Shown here: piece after piece, positions 33,218 through 42,681 of the stretch
Position numbering within the stretch: the stretch's first letter is position 1
How the letters are laid out: every line of letters begins with the position of its first letter
Assembly: GCA_034436155.1 (NCBI GenBank)
Contig: DAOTVP010000038.1
Span: 17,215-81,214, forward strand
Source: GCA-2794515 sp034436155
GTDB lineage: Bacteria > Chloroflexota > Anaerolineae > Aggregatilineales > Phototrophicaceae
Reading direction: 5' to 3'
DNA length: 64,000 nt
Translations under genes and position numbers: made by a program
Notes under the pieces: model-generated
The model's input: only the letters and a program-made list of their open reading frames with translations
Database searches by the model: none
Told to the model about the DNA's origin: nothing

Positions 33218-34651
33218 ATGCGTTTATCTAAAAGATTTTTCGGGCTAGTGGCGCTCATTGTGTTACTCAGCGCGACCATTAGTAGTTCTGTTTGGGCGAT
33301 TGAAGTTGAAAAAGAACAACAATCGCGTTATGTCACCCCTGTACTCATTGTGAATGTCAGTTTCATGAATGTGCGTAGCGGTCCAGGGACAGAATATGGC
33401 GTGGTGCTCACCGTTCCCGGTGGCACAGAATTGCCTGTGTTGGGTGTTGCACGCGATTTGGTGTGGTATCAGGTGTCGACGGTTGTCGGTGCGGGTTGGG
33501 TGAATGTCGAGAATACCATCCCGCGTGGCAATTTTAGCCGTGTACCGTATGTTGCCGCGCCTCCCCTCACGATTGAAAATGTGATTGGCACGACCACCAC
33601 GACTACGACCACCACAACCACCACCACGACCAACGCGGTGAGCATCGGTGAGCGCGATTGGGGTGTTGGCATCCTCGCCTCGCATTTCACACGCACTCAA
33701 CCAGATCCCAATGCTGTGACATTGGGCGAAATTATGGTAGATCCCAATGGTATTTTCCCCTTGTTAGATGTAGTTGGGAATGCAGGGTTCTTGTGGCTCA
33801 AAATTGATGTCCCCAATTTGGGCATTGTGTGGGTAGAGGGTCCAAAAACCTATTTCCGTCCATTTGCCTGTCCAGGATCGGGGTATAGCGTTGCCATTTT
33901 TAACAATACGGTTTATCCCAACCCAGGTCCTGATGGTAGTGGTACGCTCGATGGCAGTGTCGCCTTCGCCGCGGGCTTAGAAGCCTATATCATCGATACC
34001 CGTAGTGGTTTTTATAAAGTAGAATTCCAAGACGGTTCAACGGGTTGGATTCGCCCAGAAGAATTTAGCACCCGTCCACAACTGAATAGCCCGTATTGTG
34101 ATGGGCGCGTTGTCACCAGCACAACCAATGGCGCGACTAGCACAACCACCACCTCATCGGGTCCGACTGTGGTACGGTCTGCGGCGCGTGTGATTATCAG
34201 CACAGGCAATTTGAATGTCCGTAGCGGTCCTGGGTCACAATATGCGTCGATCGCTGTTGTTTCGGGTGGTACAGAATTGGATGTTATTGGCTTTGCGCCC
34301 GATAGTGTGTGGTATCAAGTACGCGGTAATTTTGGTGTCGGTTGGGTGAATAGCGAATTCACCATCTTCCGTGGCAACGGCAGAGGCATCCCCATCATTC
34401 GTGATTTTAGCAATGCCCAACTCGCCCGCCCATCGGCGACCATCACCAACGCGGTGACGCTCTACGCCGCGCCGAATGTCACACTTGGCACGATTGGCGC
34501 GTTATCGGGTCCGTTGGATGTGTTCATCGTGGCGCGTACCCCATCTTCAGATTGGGTACAAGTCGAAAGCCCCATCGGTTTCGGTTGGGTACAATCGGGC
34601 TTGGTGCGCCTCAATGGTGATTTGAGCCTCGTTCCCGTTGTCGGTGGGTGA
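33218..34651 (+). CDS. Exported SH3b-repeat protein with Thr-rich linkers
   Basis: Secreted protein of 477 residues with signal peptide MRLSKRFFGLVALIVLLSA. It holds about five SH3b-like modules; the first and fourth have the classic NVRSGPGTEY and NVRSGPGSQY motif. Two Thr-rich linkers separate them: a run of 14 Thr codons at 33589-33630, and a TSTT...TTTTSSGPT stretch near 34110-34160. The start is fixed by AGGAGG seven bases before the ATG, excluding a longer GTG start. The last module ends in GLVRLNGDLS. Probable binding to cell wall or extracellular polymer; ligand unknown. Confidence 0.85.
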   Translation: MRLSKRFFGLVALIVLLSATISSSVWAIEVEKEQQSRYVTPVLIVNVSFMNVRSGPGTEYGVVLTVPGGTELPVLGVARDLVWYQVSTVVGAGWVNVENTIPRGNFSRVPYVAAPPLTIENVIGTTTTTTTTTTTTTTNAVSIGERDWGVGILASHFTRTQPDPNAVTLGEIMVDPNGIFPLLDVVGNAGFLWLKIDVPNLGIVWVEGPKTYFRPFACPGSGYSVAIFNNTVYPNPGPDGSGTLDGSVAFAAGLEAYIIDTRSGFYKVEFQDGSTGWIRPEEFSTRPQLNSPYCDGRVVTSTTNGATSTTTTSSGPTVVRSAARVIISTGNLNVRSGPGSQYASIAVVSGGTELDVIGFAPDSVWYQVRGNFGVGWVNSEFTIFRGNGRGIPIIRDFSNAQLARPSATITNAVTLYAAPNVTLGTIGALSGPLDVFIVARTPSSDWVQVESPIGFGWVQSGLVRLNGDLSLVPVVGG

Positions 34652-34687
34652 TACTATCGTCCCAAATAGATAGCAAAACTATAAACG

Positions 34688-34715
34688 GAGGGCGCATAAA
34701 CACTTGCGCCCTTTG
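34688..34715 (+). terminator. Terminator-like hairpin after the SH3 gene
   Basis: AGGGCGCA and TGCGCCCT pair around an eight-base loop followed by a weak T-run. It ends 27 bases before the next start. Confidence 0.5.
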
Positions 34716-34741
34716 TGCGTTTGATAAAGGATAACCTTCTT

Positions 34742-36775
34742 ATGGAAAAATGGATTACAGCAATCCGCGAATTCTATGACGGACGTAACACCGAATTGCT
34801 CCCTTCGGTGATTTTTGGCAGTGGGCGCAACTTGCTCCAAAACCTAAAATTGCAACAACGGATTCGCATAGGCATGATGCCGTGTGTTTCGGATGATCAT
34901 CCCCACACCGCCATGGGGTTGATGACGCTACTAGCATATTTATTAGAACGTTGGGCAGATGTGCGCGTGTATCGGTTATTTTTTCAGACGGATGCCGACC
35001 CACAAAAATATGAATGGTCTATTCGAGATTCGCAACATACAATAGATGATTGGGTATTCGATAGTCTCGATGAAAATGCCGTCTTACATGCTACACTCAC
35101 CAAAATGAATAACACATGGCGCTGGTCAATCACGCTCGAAAATGACCTCGTAGCCGAAGCCGATGCCGAAAAAATTTGGACTTACGAAGCTGATTCACTG
35201 TCTGGATTGGTGAATCAACTCGAAAAAGTCGCCACAGATATTATCAGCCAATTTGATGTGTCTGAAATCCGACCCATCCCCATCCCAACGACTGATGCCG
35301 ATGATACGGCGATTGCGCGTGTTTTGCGCGGCGTGTTCGAGTGGCAAATTCAGCTTTTACTGGTCATATTCGGTAAGGGATGGGCAGAAGGGGATATTCA
35401 AACTCGGTTGGATGAATTGTATATGTTGGGCAAACTCACCCGCGATGATTTTGGCGCGTGGGCAGTCAGTCAAACTATCGCCCATACCCTGAACAAAGGC
35501 TATTCGCCCGTCCCCGATTCGTTGGCGATGATGGTTGGTGAAGATGGATTTATTGACCATTTCGCGCCACATACCCTCTACCCAAGTATGCTCATTGGGC
35601 GGGCGTTGTTCAATTTTGGCAATCATGTCCCCGCCTTCAACATGTTAGATGCCGAGACCGACATCCGTCCCGATAACCCGTATTTGTGGCTGGTCAAAGC
35701 CGATATGTATCGGCGTGGCGGGCGGTTGTCTGATTTAATCCAGACGTACCACAACGCCATCGAAAATAACGCCGCCAATGCCGATTTGTATCTGCAATAC
35801 GGTCAAATTTTAGAATTGATAGAAGATTACCCACTCAATGAATTCGTGCTGGTCGAAGATGAGGATTATACCGAACCAGAACTTATCAACCGCGAAGCTA
35901 TCGAAGCCTATGAAAACGTTCTGCGTTTAGAACCCGATAACCTGACCGCCCTACAAAATCAGATATTGCTCTTGGCAGATGGCATGAATGATGATGTGGA
36001 TGCAGAACGACTTGAATCGAGTTTTGAGCGTTTGCTCGAAAAAGATAGCACAGGCGAATATATCCGCGCCGTTGTGGATGTGGCGTATACGATAGACGAT
36101 CTCGACCCGTTGTTTGACATGCTCGAATCTCATGCCGAAAAACATCCGAAACGCGCCGATTTGCGGATTAGCCTCGCGGTGTTAGCTATGCACATGGAAG
36201 ATTATAACCTCGCATCGGATTATCTGACCGAAGCCGAAGATTTGACCGATGACGAAACACTCCTAGCCGATATAGACCGCCTCATGCTCTCGGTGGATAA
36301 TCCCGATTTTGAAGAAAAATTAGGCACGATTTACGCTGTGGTGAGCGGGGGCAATAAAATCAGCGCCCAAGATTTGAAATTCCTCGAAAAAACGATTGAG
36401 AAAGCCCCTTTGCTCGCCGAAGGTTATTTGTATTTGGCGCAATCGTATTTAATTTGGGGCGAAAAAGACCACGCCCTCGACACGATAAGAGAGGGTTTCG
36501 CGCAATTGCCCACGAATCCTGAAATTGCCGAACTCTTGGCGCGATACGAATGGCAAATGGGCGATAAAGATGAGGCGCGACGTGTCCTCACTGAAGGCAT
36601 TTCTGCCAACCCGACTTATGTGCCGTTATTGGCGCGGATGGGGCAAGTCTTATTTGAATTGGGCGAAAAAGATGCCGCCAGAGGCTGGCTGACCCGCGCC
36701 GAGGCGCTATCTCCGCGTGATCCGATTTTGGCAGAGGTGCGAAAATTCATCGCCGATGCCATGAGCAAGGCATAA
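34742..36775 (+). CDS. TPR-repeat protein of unknown function
   Basis: Cytoplasmic protein of 677 residues with no signal peptide. Residues 1-190 form a domain I do not recognise (SDDHPHTAMGLMTLLAYLLERWADVRVYRLF). From about 300 onward come tetratricopeptide-like repeats, with typical stretches such as NPYLWLVKADMYRRGGRLSD, EAYENVLRLEPDNLTALQNQ and EGYLYLAQSYLIWGEKDHAL. The middle is very acidic. Start chosen at ATG 34742 after AAAGGA; a GTG nine codons upstream is possible. Likely a scaffold for protein complexes. Confidence 0.75.
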   Translation: MEKWITAIREFYDGRNTELLPSVIFGSGRNLLQNLKLQQRIRIGMMPCVSDDHPHTAMGLMTLLAYLLERWADVRVYRLFFQTDADPQKYEWSIRDSQHTIDDWVFDSLDENAVLHATLTKMNNTWRWSITLENDLVAEADAEKIWTYEADSLSGLVNQLEKVATDIISQFDVSEIRPIPIPTTDADDTAIARVLRGVFEWQIQLLLVIFGKGWAEGDIQTRLDELYMLGKLTRDDFGAWAVSQTIAHTLNKGYSPVPDSLAMMVGEDGFIDHFAPHTLYPSMLIGRALFNFGNHVPAFNMLDAETDIRPDNPYLWLVKADMYRRGGRLSDLIQTYHNAIENNAANADLYLQYGQILELIEDYPLNEFVLVEDEDYTEPELINREAIEAYENVLRLEPDNLTALQNQILLLADGMNDDVDAERLESSFERLLEKDSTGEYIRAVVDVAYTIDDLDPLFDMLESHAEKHPKRADLRISLAVLAMHMEDYNLASDYLTEAEDLTDDETLLADIDRLMLSVDNPDFEEKLGTIYAVVSGGNKISAQDLKFLEKTIEKAPLLAEGYLYLAQSYLIWGEKDHALDTIREGFAQLPTNPEIAELLARYEWQMGDKDEARRVLTEGISANPTYVPLLARMGQVLFELGEKDAARGWLTRAEALSPRDPILAEVRKFIADAMSKA

Positions 36776-36794
36776 TGTTGTAGCTTGGTCAATT

Positions 36795-36831
36795 TGGACG
36801 ACATATGCCCTATGGGTTAGTCGTCCATTAC
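36795..36831 (-). repeat. REP-like hairpin, copy 9
   Basis: Minus strand: GTAAT tag, TGGACGAC, inner TAACCCATAGGGCATAT, GTCGTCCA. Confidence 0.85.
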
Positions 36832-36852
36832 ACATCGCCTCGTTTGAGTGAT

Positions 36853-36892
36853 GTAATGGCTGATTAGAGGCTTTAGCCGCGTGTATCAGCCA
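36853..36892 (+). repeat. REP-like hairpin, copy 10
   Basis: GTAAT tag, TGGCTGAT, inner TAGAGGCTTTAGCCGCGTGT, ATCAGCCA. Faces copy 9 between convergent genes. Confidence 0.85.
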
Positions 36893-36925
36893 CAAAAACG
36901 AAAAACTAATGCACATCCATATAAA

Positions 36926-37537
36926 TCACCCTAATTCTACCGGTGCAATTTTGCCGTTGGATAAATCGCGCAAGGCATCGGCGAAGGCGGGAATATCGTC
37001 TAATGCAAACCGTATCATCAGGGTGATATCCGCCTCGAATAATTCTTCTTCGATTGTGCCATGATGTGCTTCTATCAATAATTTGACCTGATTATACAAA
37101 CTATACGGGATTTCTATCCCCAATAAGCGTTTTTCGATTTTTAAGGTGGTTGCAAGGCTATTCAGCGCCACATGCGCCGCCTCGCTATAAGCCCGTACCA
37201 ATCCACCTGTTCCGAGTTTCGTCCCGCCGAAGTAGCGCGTCACCACGATGGTGATGTCGCCGATTTTGCTCCCGCGCAACACAGCTAAAACGGGCGGTCC
37301 CGCCGTACCCGATGGTTCACCATCATCGCTCATGCCTTCGACCACGCTCGCGCCATATCCGACCCGAAAGGCATACACATGATGCGAGGCATCGGGCATT
37401 TCGGCGCGGATTTGCCCCAAAAATGCCTTCGCATCATCTACGGTGGGGGTAAATCCAACCGAAGCGATAAACCGAGAACGGGCGACCTCTGTTTCTATCC
37501 GATGAAATCCGTCTGGAATGAGATACTGTTCTGTCAT
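36926..37537 (-). CDS. YigZ/IMPACT family protein
   Basis: Protein of 203 residues of the UPF0029/IMPACT family. Signatures: SRFIASVGF, SHHVYAFRVG, SDDGEPSGTAGPPVLAVL and VTRYFGGTKLGTGGLVRAY, followed by a C-terminal DUF1949-type domain. Family members are linked to translation control and nucleotide or RNA binding, with no firm bacterial role. It begins 10 bases after the ATPase gene, suggesting cotranscription. Confidence 0.9.
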   Translation of the reverse strand: MTEQYLIPDGFHRIETEVARSRFIASVGFTPTVDDAKAFLGQIRAEMPDASHHVYAFRVGYGASVVEGMSDDGEPSGTAGPPVLAVLRGSKIGDITIVVTRYFGGTKLGTGGLVRAYSEAAHVALNSLATTLKIEKRLLGIEIPYSLYNQVKLLIEAHHGTIEEELFEADITLMIRFALDDIPAFADALRDLSNGKIAPVELG

Positions 37538-37547
37538 GGCGCATATC

Positions 37548-38684
37548 TTATTTCAGCATATCGGCGTTGGTGGCGATGAACATCCGAAACACGGGTGGCT
37601 CGATGTATAACACATTTTGCGGACGTTCCACGCGCAACAACCGTTTTTGCACCAGCATGGCGATCGCCTGTTCGGTATCGGCTGTTGGCTGGTAGGGGAT
37701 AATCTGCGCCACCATTTTCAGCGTATGCCGTTCAATATCGGTTAGGCTCGCCCAGAGCATGGCGCATTCATCGCGGATAGGACGGCGCGATGTCAATTGG
37801 CGCAACCAATCTTCATTTTGGCTATCGCGCACATCGGTGATGTTGAACGAATCGAGCAACCGAAATCCAGAGCGCAATAAGCCCGCATAATTGCCAGTCG
37901 CCCATGTCAGAAAGCGGATGCTGGCTTCGGGGTAATTTTTATTGTTACGGCTCATCAAGCTATCTATCATACGGCGGGCATCAATATCGTTATATGGTCC
38001 CACATACAAAATGCTGTCGGTGAATAGTTCGATAAACGGCTCCATCTCAAGGTGGGGCAATTGATACACATCGACCAAATGTGCGAGGGGCGCACGGGTG
38101 AAGGTAAGGTAACTCAGACGGCGCTTATTGGCATCGCGCAAGCCTCGCAATGTCTGAAAAAATTTGGGTGGCAGATGTTTGAGCATGTCCTCAAATTCAT
38201 CGAACATCAACACGATTCGCACATTGTAACGGAATAAAATATCCAGACCGCGTTCTAAATACCGCAACCCCATATAGGTATACAACGGATTTGACCCATC
38301 TTGGAGTGTCTCGTAGAGCGCGTAGAATTTTTCGGCATCGGCGCGATCAAATTGTTCAAACGGATAGAACGCCATCAACAAACGGTGCATGATGAGTTCA
38401 TACCCCGCCCAACAGCGAAATTGTTCGGTATCGGGCGTGACAGGTGGCAACGGACCCAACATATTGGGATTGATAATCACCGCCTTAAAATCGTTCTCGT
38501 TGGCGATTTGCAAATAGGCTTTCTGGACATCATAACTGCCCAAATGGAGCAATAAATTCGATTTGCCAACGCTCCCCACGCCGACCAACGCGCAACAATC
38601 GCCCGCCCGCCAACGGTCAGTCACATAACGGACTTCTTCGCGCCGAAAATCGAGTGGTTGTCCTTTTCCACGATCAGATGACAT
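37548..38684 (-). CDS. P-loop ATPase with winged-helix-like C-terminus
   Basis: Protein of 378 residues with Walker A GVGSVGKSN and Walker B VRIVLMFDEFEDML, followed by a helical part with LSYLTFTRAPLAHLVD and a C-terminal helix-turn-helix-like segment (ADTEQAIAMLVQKRLLRVE). It resembles AAA/STAND-type ATPases that transmit a signal, but no effector domain is attached. It is cotranscribed with YigZ. Not assigned to a known function. Confidence 0.7.
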   Translation of the reverse strand: MSSDRGKGQPLDFRREEVRYVTDRWRAGDCCALVGVGSVGKSNLLLHLGSYDVQKAYLQIANENDFKAVIINPNMLGPLPPVTPDTEQFRCWAGYELIMHRLLMAFYPFEQFDRADAEKFYALYETLQDGSNPLYTYMGLRYLERGLDILFRYNVRIVLMFDEFEDMLKHLPPKFFQTLRGLRDANKRRLSYLTFTRAPLAHLVDVYQLPHLEMEPFIELFTDSILYVGPYNDIDARRMIDSLMSRNNKNYPEASIRFLTWATGNYAGLLRSGFRLLDSFNITDVRDSQNEDWLRQLTSRRPIRDECAMLWASLTDIERHTLKMVAQIIPYQPTADTEQAIAMLVQKRLLRVERPQNVLYIEPPVFRMFIATNADMLK

Positions 38685-38819
38685 GCGCTCAATCCTCTCT
38701 GGTGCAATTCAATTATCACCTTCAATTATAACCGATTTCGCATGATAATGTCCCCCGATATATCACTCGTATATCGTGAGCCAGACTGTCTTTCTGGTAT
38801 GAGTTAGGAGAATTTACGT

Positions 38820-39539
38820 ATGCAACAAGAACAACCCAAGCAATATCGGTTTTACGATGGGGTGATGGCGCTGTTCATCACCACCTTGCTCCTCAGCAAT
38901 TTGTTGAGTAGCGCCAAAATCATTGATTTAGGGATTAGCATCGGCAATTTTGCCTTCGTATTCGATGCAGGTACGCTGATTTTCCCGATTTCGTATATTT
39001 TTGGCGATATTCTGACAGAGGTATATGGTTATAAACGCGCCCGCCGTGTGATATGGATGGGCTTTATGGCTTCGGCGCTGATGGCATTTTTTGTCTGGTT
39101 AGCAGGTGTCTTGCCCGGTGAATCGTTCTGGTTATCGCTCGATGGTCAAACGGCGTATCAGACCATTCTGGGCGGGATAACAGGCTTGGTGGTCGCCAGT
39201 CTGAGCGCCTATTGGGTCGGCAGTTTTAGCAATAGTTATGTGTTGGCGAAGATGAAAATCGCCACCAAAGGCAAATGGTTATGGTCGCGCACCATTGGCA
39301 GTACGATGGTGGGGCAGGGCGTGGATACGCTGACTTTCATCGGCATTGCCACGTTATTGGGTGTTTTTCCGCCAGAGATTTTCGCCTCGTTGGTCATCAC
39401 CAATTATATCCTCAAGGTGGGGATTGAGGTCATCATGACCCCCCTGACGATGCAGATTGTCGGCTGGCTCAAACGCGCCGAAAATGAAGATGTATACGAT
39501 TATGATACGGCGTTCAATCCGTTCAAGATGAGTGTATAG
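38820..39539 (+). CDS. Queuosine precursor transporter (YhhQ family)
   Basis: Membrane protein of 239 residues with about six helices, in the YhhQ/DUF165 family that imports preQ0 or preQ1 for tRNA queuosine. Typical stretches are ISYIFGDILTEVYGYKRAR near the N-terminus and WLWSRTIGSTMVGQGVDTLTF followed by YILKVGIEVIMTPLT. AGGAG lies eight bases upstream of the ATG. No preQ1 riboswitch-like sequence is seen in the leader. The gene is alone, so the host may salvage rather than make the precursor. Confidence 0.9.
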   Translation: MQQEQPKQYRFYDGVMALFITTLLLSNLLSSAKIIDLGISIGNFAFVFDAGTLIFPISYIFGDILTEVYGYKRARRVIWMGFMASALMAFFVWLAGVLPGESFWLSLDGQTAYQTILGGITGLVVASLSAYWVGSFSNSYVLAKMKIATKGKWLWSRTIGSTMVGQGVDTLTFIGIATLLGVFPPEIFASLVITNYILKVGIEVIMTPLTMQIVGWLKRAENEDVYDYDTAFNPFKMSV

Positions 39540-39608
39540 TCATCACATAAGCCCTAAAATTGTCCTTGTATAGTCAGTGTGTTAGGGCAACTTTCTTGTA
39601 ATATGAAT

Positions 39609-39632
39609 CGGGCGGATGAACACATCCGCCCG
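39609..39632. repeat. REP-like hairpin, short copy
   Basis: CGGGCGGAT, GAACAC, ATCCGCCCG, between the convergent transporter and gyrB genes; may serve both as terminator. Lacks the inner core. Confidence 0.75.
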
Positions 39633-39642
39633 ATAGGTATCA

Positions 39643-41637
39643 TCAAATATCCAAATTCCGCACGCGCTTGGCGTGGGTTTGAATAAAGCGTTTACGCGGA
39701 GGTACGCTGACCCCCATCAACATATCAAATATCTTATCGGCTTCGGCGGCATCATCAATCGTCACCTGTAAGAGGGTGCGTTTTTCGGGGTTCATGGTCG
39801 TCTCCCACAATTGGTCGGCGTTCATCTCGCCCAAGCCTTTGTAACGTTGGATATGCACCTTATCGGGGTCTTTGAATTTCTTCAGCGCCTTATCCAAAAT
39901 TTGTTGCTCACTCAGACCGGGTTCACTATAGAAATACTCTTGCGTTTTGCCTTGTTTGAGCAAGAAAATCGGCGGTTGGGCGATGAACAAATGCCCCTCT
40001 TGGATGATCTGGGGCACATGGCGGAAGAAAAAAGTCAGCAACAACGTGCGGATATGCGCCCCGTCTACATCGGCATCTGCCATGAGGATGATGCGTTGAT
40101 AGCGTAATTTATTGATGTCGAAATCTTCGTGGATGCCCGTCCCAAGCGCGGCAATGATGGATTTGACCTCGTTATTATCGAGGATTTTATCCAGATGAGC
40201 GCGTTCCGTATTGAGGATTTTACCGCGCAGGGGCAAAATCGCCTGAAAGTGACGGTCACGCCCTTGCTTGGCGCTCCCGCCGGCGCTATCGCCTTCGACG
40301 ATGTACAGTTCTGAGTTGCTGAAGCGCCCATGCACCGAACAATCCGCGAGTTTGCCCGGTAGGGTGCTACTTTCGAGCAAGCTGGGACCGCTCCGCACGA
40401 GGTCACGCGCTTTTTTGGCGGCTTCGCGGGCGCGTTTGCTCAGTAAACATTTTTCGATGATTTTGCGACCATCACGCGGGTTCATCTGCAAAAATTCGGT
40501 AAACGCCTCCGATACCGCTTGCGAGACCACACTCTGCACCTCTGGGTTGAGCAATTTCACTTTGGTCTGGCTCTCGAATTGCGGATTCGGGTGCTTGACG
40601 CTGACAATCGCCGTCAACCCCTCTAACGTATCATTGCCCGAAAAATTGACATCTTTTTCTTTCAGATAGCCTTCACTGCGGGCATATTTATTAATCACGC
40701 TGGTGATTGCCGAGCGCAACCCGGTCAGATGTGACCCGCCATCGGGTGTGCTGATGGTGTTGGCGAATGCCAATTCGGTGACGGTGGTCGAATCGGTATA
40801 CTGAAAGGCAATCTCGACACCGATGGTATACGTTTCTTTGCCTTCGGTGGTGAAATCGATTTCGCGTTCTGCATATACAGGCTCATGAAACGCCTTGCGA
40901 TAGCGATTCAGATATTTGACAAATGAGCGCAATCCGCCTTCAAAATAGAAGGTTGTTTCACGCGGGACGGGTTTCACCCGTTCATCGCGCAGGGTGATTT
41001 TGACGCGCCGTGTGACAAACGCCATCTCGCGGAAGCGGTCTGCGAGGGTGTTATAATCAAAGCGATTTTTATCCATCACGGTGAAATCGGGGATAAACCG
41101 TTGCACCGTCCCTGTATATTCGCCATCCGTCATCGGGCGGATTTTGGTGACTGGGGTGATAGGCTTGCCCTCACGATACGTTTGTTCCCATACATATCCA
41201 TCCCGATACACCCGTGACCGAAATTCGGCAGACAAAGCGTTCACCGCCGATACACCGACACCATGCAACCCCCCACTGACTTTATACGCACCTGTGCCAA
41301 ATTTACCACCTGTGCCGACTTGCGTCATGACCATTTCGAGGGTCGAAATGCCTTCTTTAGGATGAATACCCACAGGGATACCCACGCCGTTATCGGCAAC
41401 GGATACCGAATCGTCATCATGTAGGGTGATTTCGATGGTGTCACACCGTCCCGCCAGGGCTTCGTCTATGGCGTTATCCACCACTTCATAAATCAGGTGA
41501 TGCAAGGCGCGGATGTCTGTACCACCCACATACATGCCCGGACGCAACCGAATGTGTTCCATTGGGTTGAGCTTGAGAATACTATTTTCATCATAGACCG
41601 TAGGGGTTTGAGACGGGGAATGATTTTTCTCCGACAT
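39643..41637 (-). CDS. gyrB: DNA gyrase subunit B
   Basis: Type II topoisomerase ATPase subunit of 664 residues. GHKL ATPase motifs EVVDNAIDEALAG, VADNGVGIPVGIH and GGLHGVGVSAVNAL are followed by the TOPRIM motif VEGDSAGGSAKQGRDRHFQA, MADADVDGAHIRTLLLTFFFR and the C-terminal RYKGLGEMNADQLWETTM. It lacks the inserted region of some Proteobacterial GyrB proteins and has the usual length of the short form. The gene is alone, without gyrA nearby. ParE is the alternative, but the sequence around the QGR motif favours GyrB. Confidence 0.93.
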   Translation of the reverse strand: MSEKNHSPSQTPTVYDENSILKLNPMEHIRLRPGMYVGGTDIRALHHLIYEVVDNAIDEALAGRCDTIEITLHDDDSVSVADNGVGIPVGIHPKEGISTLEMVMTQVGTGGKFGTGAYKVSGGLHGVGVSAVNALSAEFRSRVYRDGYVWEQTYREGKPITPVTKIRPMTDGEYTGTVQRFIPDFTVMDKNRFDYNTLADRFREMAFVTRRVKITLRDERVKPVPRETTFYFEGGLRSFVKYLNRYRKAFHEPVYAEREIDFTTEGKETYTIGVEIAFQYTDSTTVTELAFANTISTPDGGSHLTGLRSAITSVINKYARSEGYLKEKDVNFSGNDTLEGLTAIVSVKHPNPQFESQTKVKLLNPEVQSVVSQAVSEAFTEFLQMNPRDGRKIIEKCLLSKRAREAAKKARDLVRSGPSLLESSTLPGKLADCSVHGRFSNSELYIVEGDSAGGSAKQGRDRHFQAILPLRGKILNTERAHLDKILDNNEVKSIIAALGTGIHEDFDINKLRYQRIILMADADVDGAHIRTLLLTFFFRHVPQIIQEGHLFIAQPPIFLLKQGKTQEYFYSEPGLSEQQILDKALKKFKDPDKVHIQRYKGLGEMNADQLWETTMNPEKRTLLQVTIDDAAEADKIFDMLMGVSVPPRKRFIQTHAKRVRNLDI

Positions 41638-41692
41638 GGTTTTTCTTCAACCTCTGTATCAAAAAATAAAGTGATGCCGATTACACAAAAGA

Positions 41693-41719
41693 AGGCGTGA
41701 AATGTTCAAAATCACGCCT
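41693..41719 (-). promoter_or_regulatory. Leader hairpin of gyrB
   Basis: Minus strand AGGCGTGA and TCACGCCT pair around 11 bases and are followed by TTCTTTTG, about 55 bases before the gyrB start. It could be an attenuator, or a terminator of upstream minus-strand transcription. Confidence 0.4.
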
Positions 41720-41808
41720 AAAATTGCTGTTTTTTCTTCATTATTATACCATCTCTTACGGATTTGCACAATAGGGCTAAATTGGTATTCACATACCATA
41801 AACTGACC

Positions 41809-41838
41809 TTGACAAAAAGGAATGAGAAGGGGTAATAT
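41809..41838 (+). promoter_or_regulatory. Promoter of tRNA-Gly
   Basis: TTGACA and TAATAT, 18 bases apart, 9 bases before the tRNA. Confidence 0.8.
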
Positions 41839-41847
41839 TCACCCCAT

Positions 41848-41920
41848 GCGGGTGTAGCTCAGTTGGTAGAGCGTTTGCTTCCCAAGCAAAATGTCACGGG
41901 TTCGAGTCCCGTTACCCGCT
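41848..41920 (+). tRNA. tRNA-Gly(CCC)
   Basis: 73 bases. GCGGGTG pairs with TACCCGC (one G-T), D arm GCTC-AGTTGGTA-GAGC, anticodon stem TTTGC/GCAAA with loop TTCCCAA, T arm ACGGG-TTCGAGT-CCCGT. The CCA end is not encoded. Confidence 0.95.
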
Positions 41921-41926
41921 TTTTAT

Positions 41927-41956
41927 AACGCTCAGAAAATACTCTGAGCGTTTTAT
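41927..41956 (+). terminator. Terminator after tRNA-Gly
   Basis: AACGCTCAGA, six-base loop, TCTGAGCGTT followed by TTATTT, 6 bases after the tRNA and 31 before the L25 start; some readthrough into L25 is likely. Confidence 0.75.
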
Positions 41957-41986
41957 TTCGTAAAATTTTTTTGAGGAGATATTATC

Positions 41987-42631
41987 GTGGCGGAATTTGT
42001 GCTAGAAGCAGAAGCCCGCGAGATTACGGGTAAAAAAGTCAGCCAATTACGCAAGAACAACCTTGTTCCTGCGACAATCTATGGCGCAAAAATGGAACCA
42101 GTCAATGTCCAAATTCCGTATCGCCCGCTAGAAGTCACCTTGCTTAAAGCTGGCGGTACAAATCTCATTGACCTCAAGGTCGCAGGAAAAACCCACACCG
42201 TCTTGGCGCGGGAAGTCCAACGCGATTTCATCAAGGGCAAAATTTTACATGCCGATTTCTTTGTCGTGGATGTCACCAGCAAAATCCGCTATGCCATCCC
42301 TGTCCATATTGTGGGTGAGAGTTTACCCGTCACATCCAAGCGGGGTATTTTGCTCACTGGCACATCCACCATCACTGTAGAAACACTGCCTACCCATTTG
42401 TTGCAAGGGGTGGATGTCGATATTAGTGTACTTCGTGAAATTGGTGATACCATCACCGTTGGCGATCTCAAATTGGGCGATGATGTCACTGTGTTGGATG
42501 ACCCCGAAGAAATGGTCGTGCGTATTGCCCAAACATCGGCACAACGCGCCGAAGCCGAAGCCGAAGAAGAAGCCAATGTCGTGATGGAACCCGAAGTCAT
42601 TCACAAGGGCAAGGTCGAAGAAGAAGATTAA
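41987..42631 (+). CDS. rplY: Ribosomal protein L25/Ctc family
   Basis: 5S rRNA-binding ribosomal protein of 214 residues, the long Ctc form with a C-terminal TL5-type domain. Sequence markers: EAREITGKKVSQLRKNNLVPATIYG near the N-terminus, VLAREVQRDFIKGKILHADF, and a highly acidic tail (EAEAEEEAN...). GTG start with GAGGAG eight bases upstream. Lies between two tRNA genes. Confidence 0.93.
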   Translation: MAEFVLEAEAREITGKKVSQLRKNNLVPATIYGAKMEPVNVQIPYRPLEVTLLKAGGTNLIDLKVAGKTHTVLAREVQRDFIKGKILHADFFVVDVTSKIRYAIPVHIVGESLPVTSKRGILLTGTSTITVETLPTHLLQGVDVDISVLREIGDTITVGDLKLGDDVTVLDDPEEMVVRIAQTSAQRAEAEAEEEANVVMEPEVIHKGKVEEED

Positions 42632-42681
42632 TTGGTGTAGATGGGTGTGGTTTTATATCATGCCCCTACATTTTTCCCCTG

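Noticed and set aside
38700..38819. preQ1 riboswitch ahead of the queuosine precursor transporter
   Set aside because: No preQ1-I core or pseudoknot-like sequence was found; only a normal leader with AGGAG.
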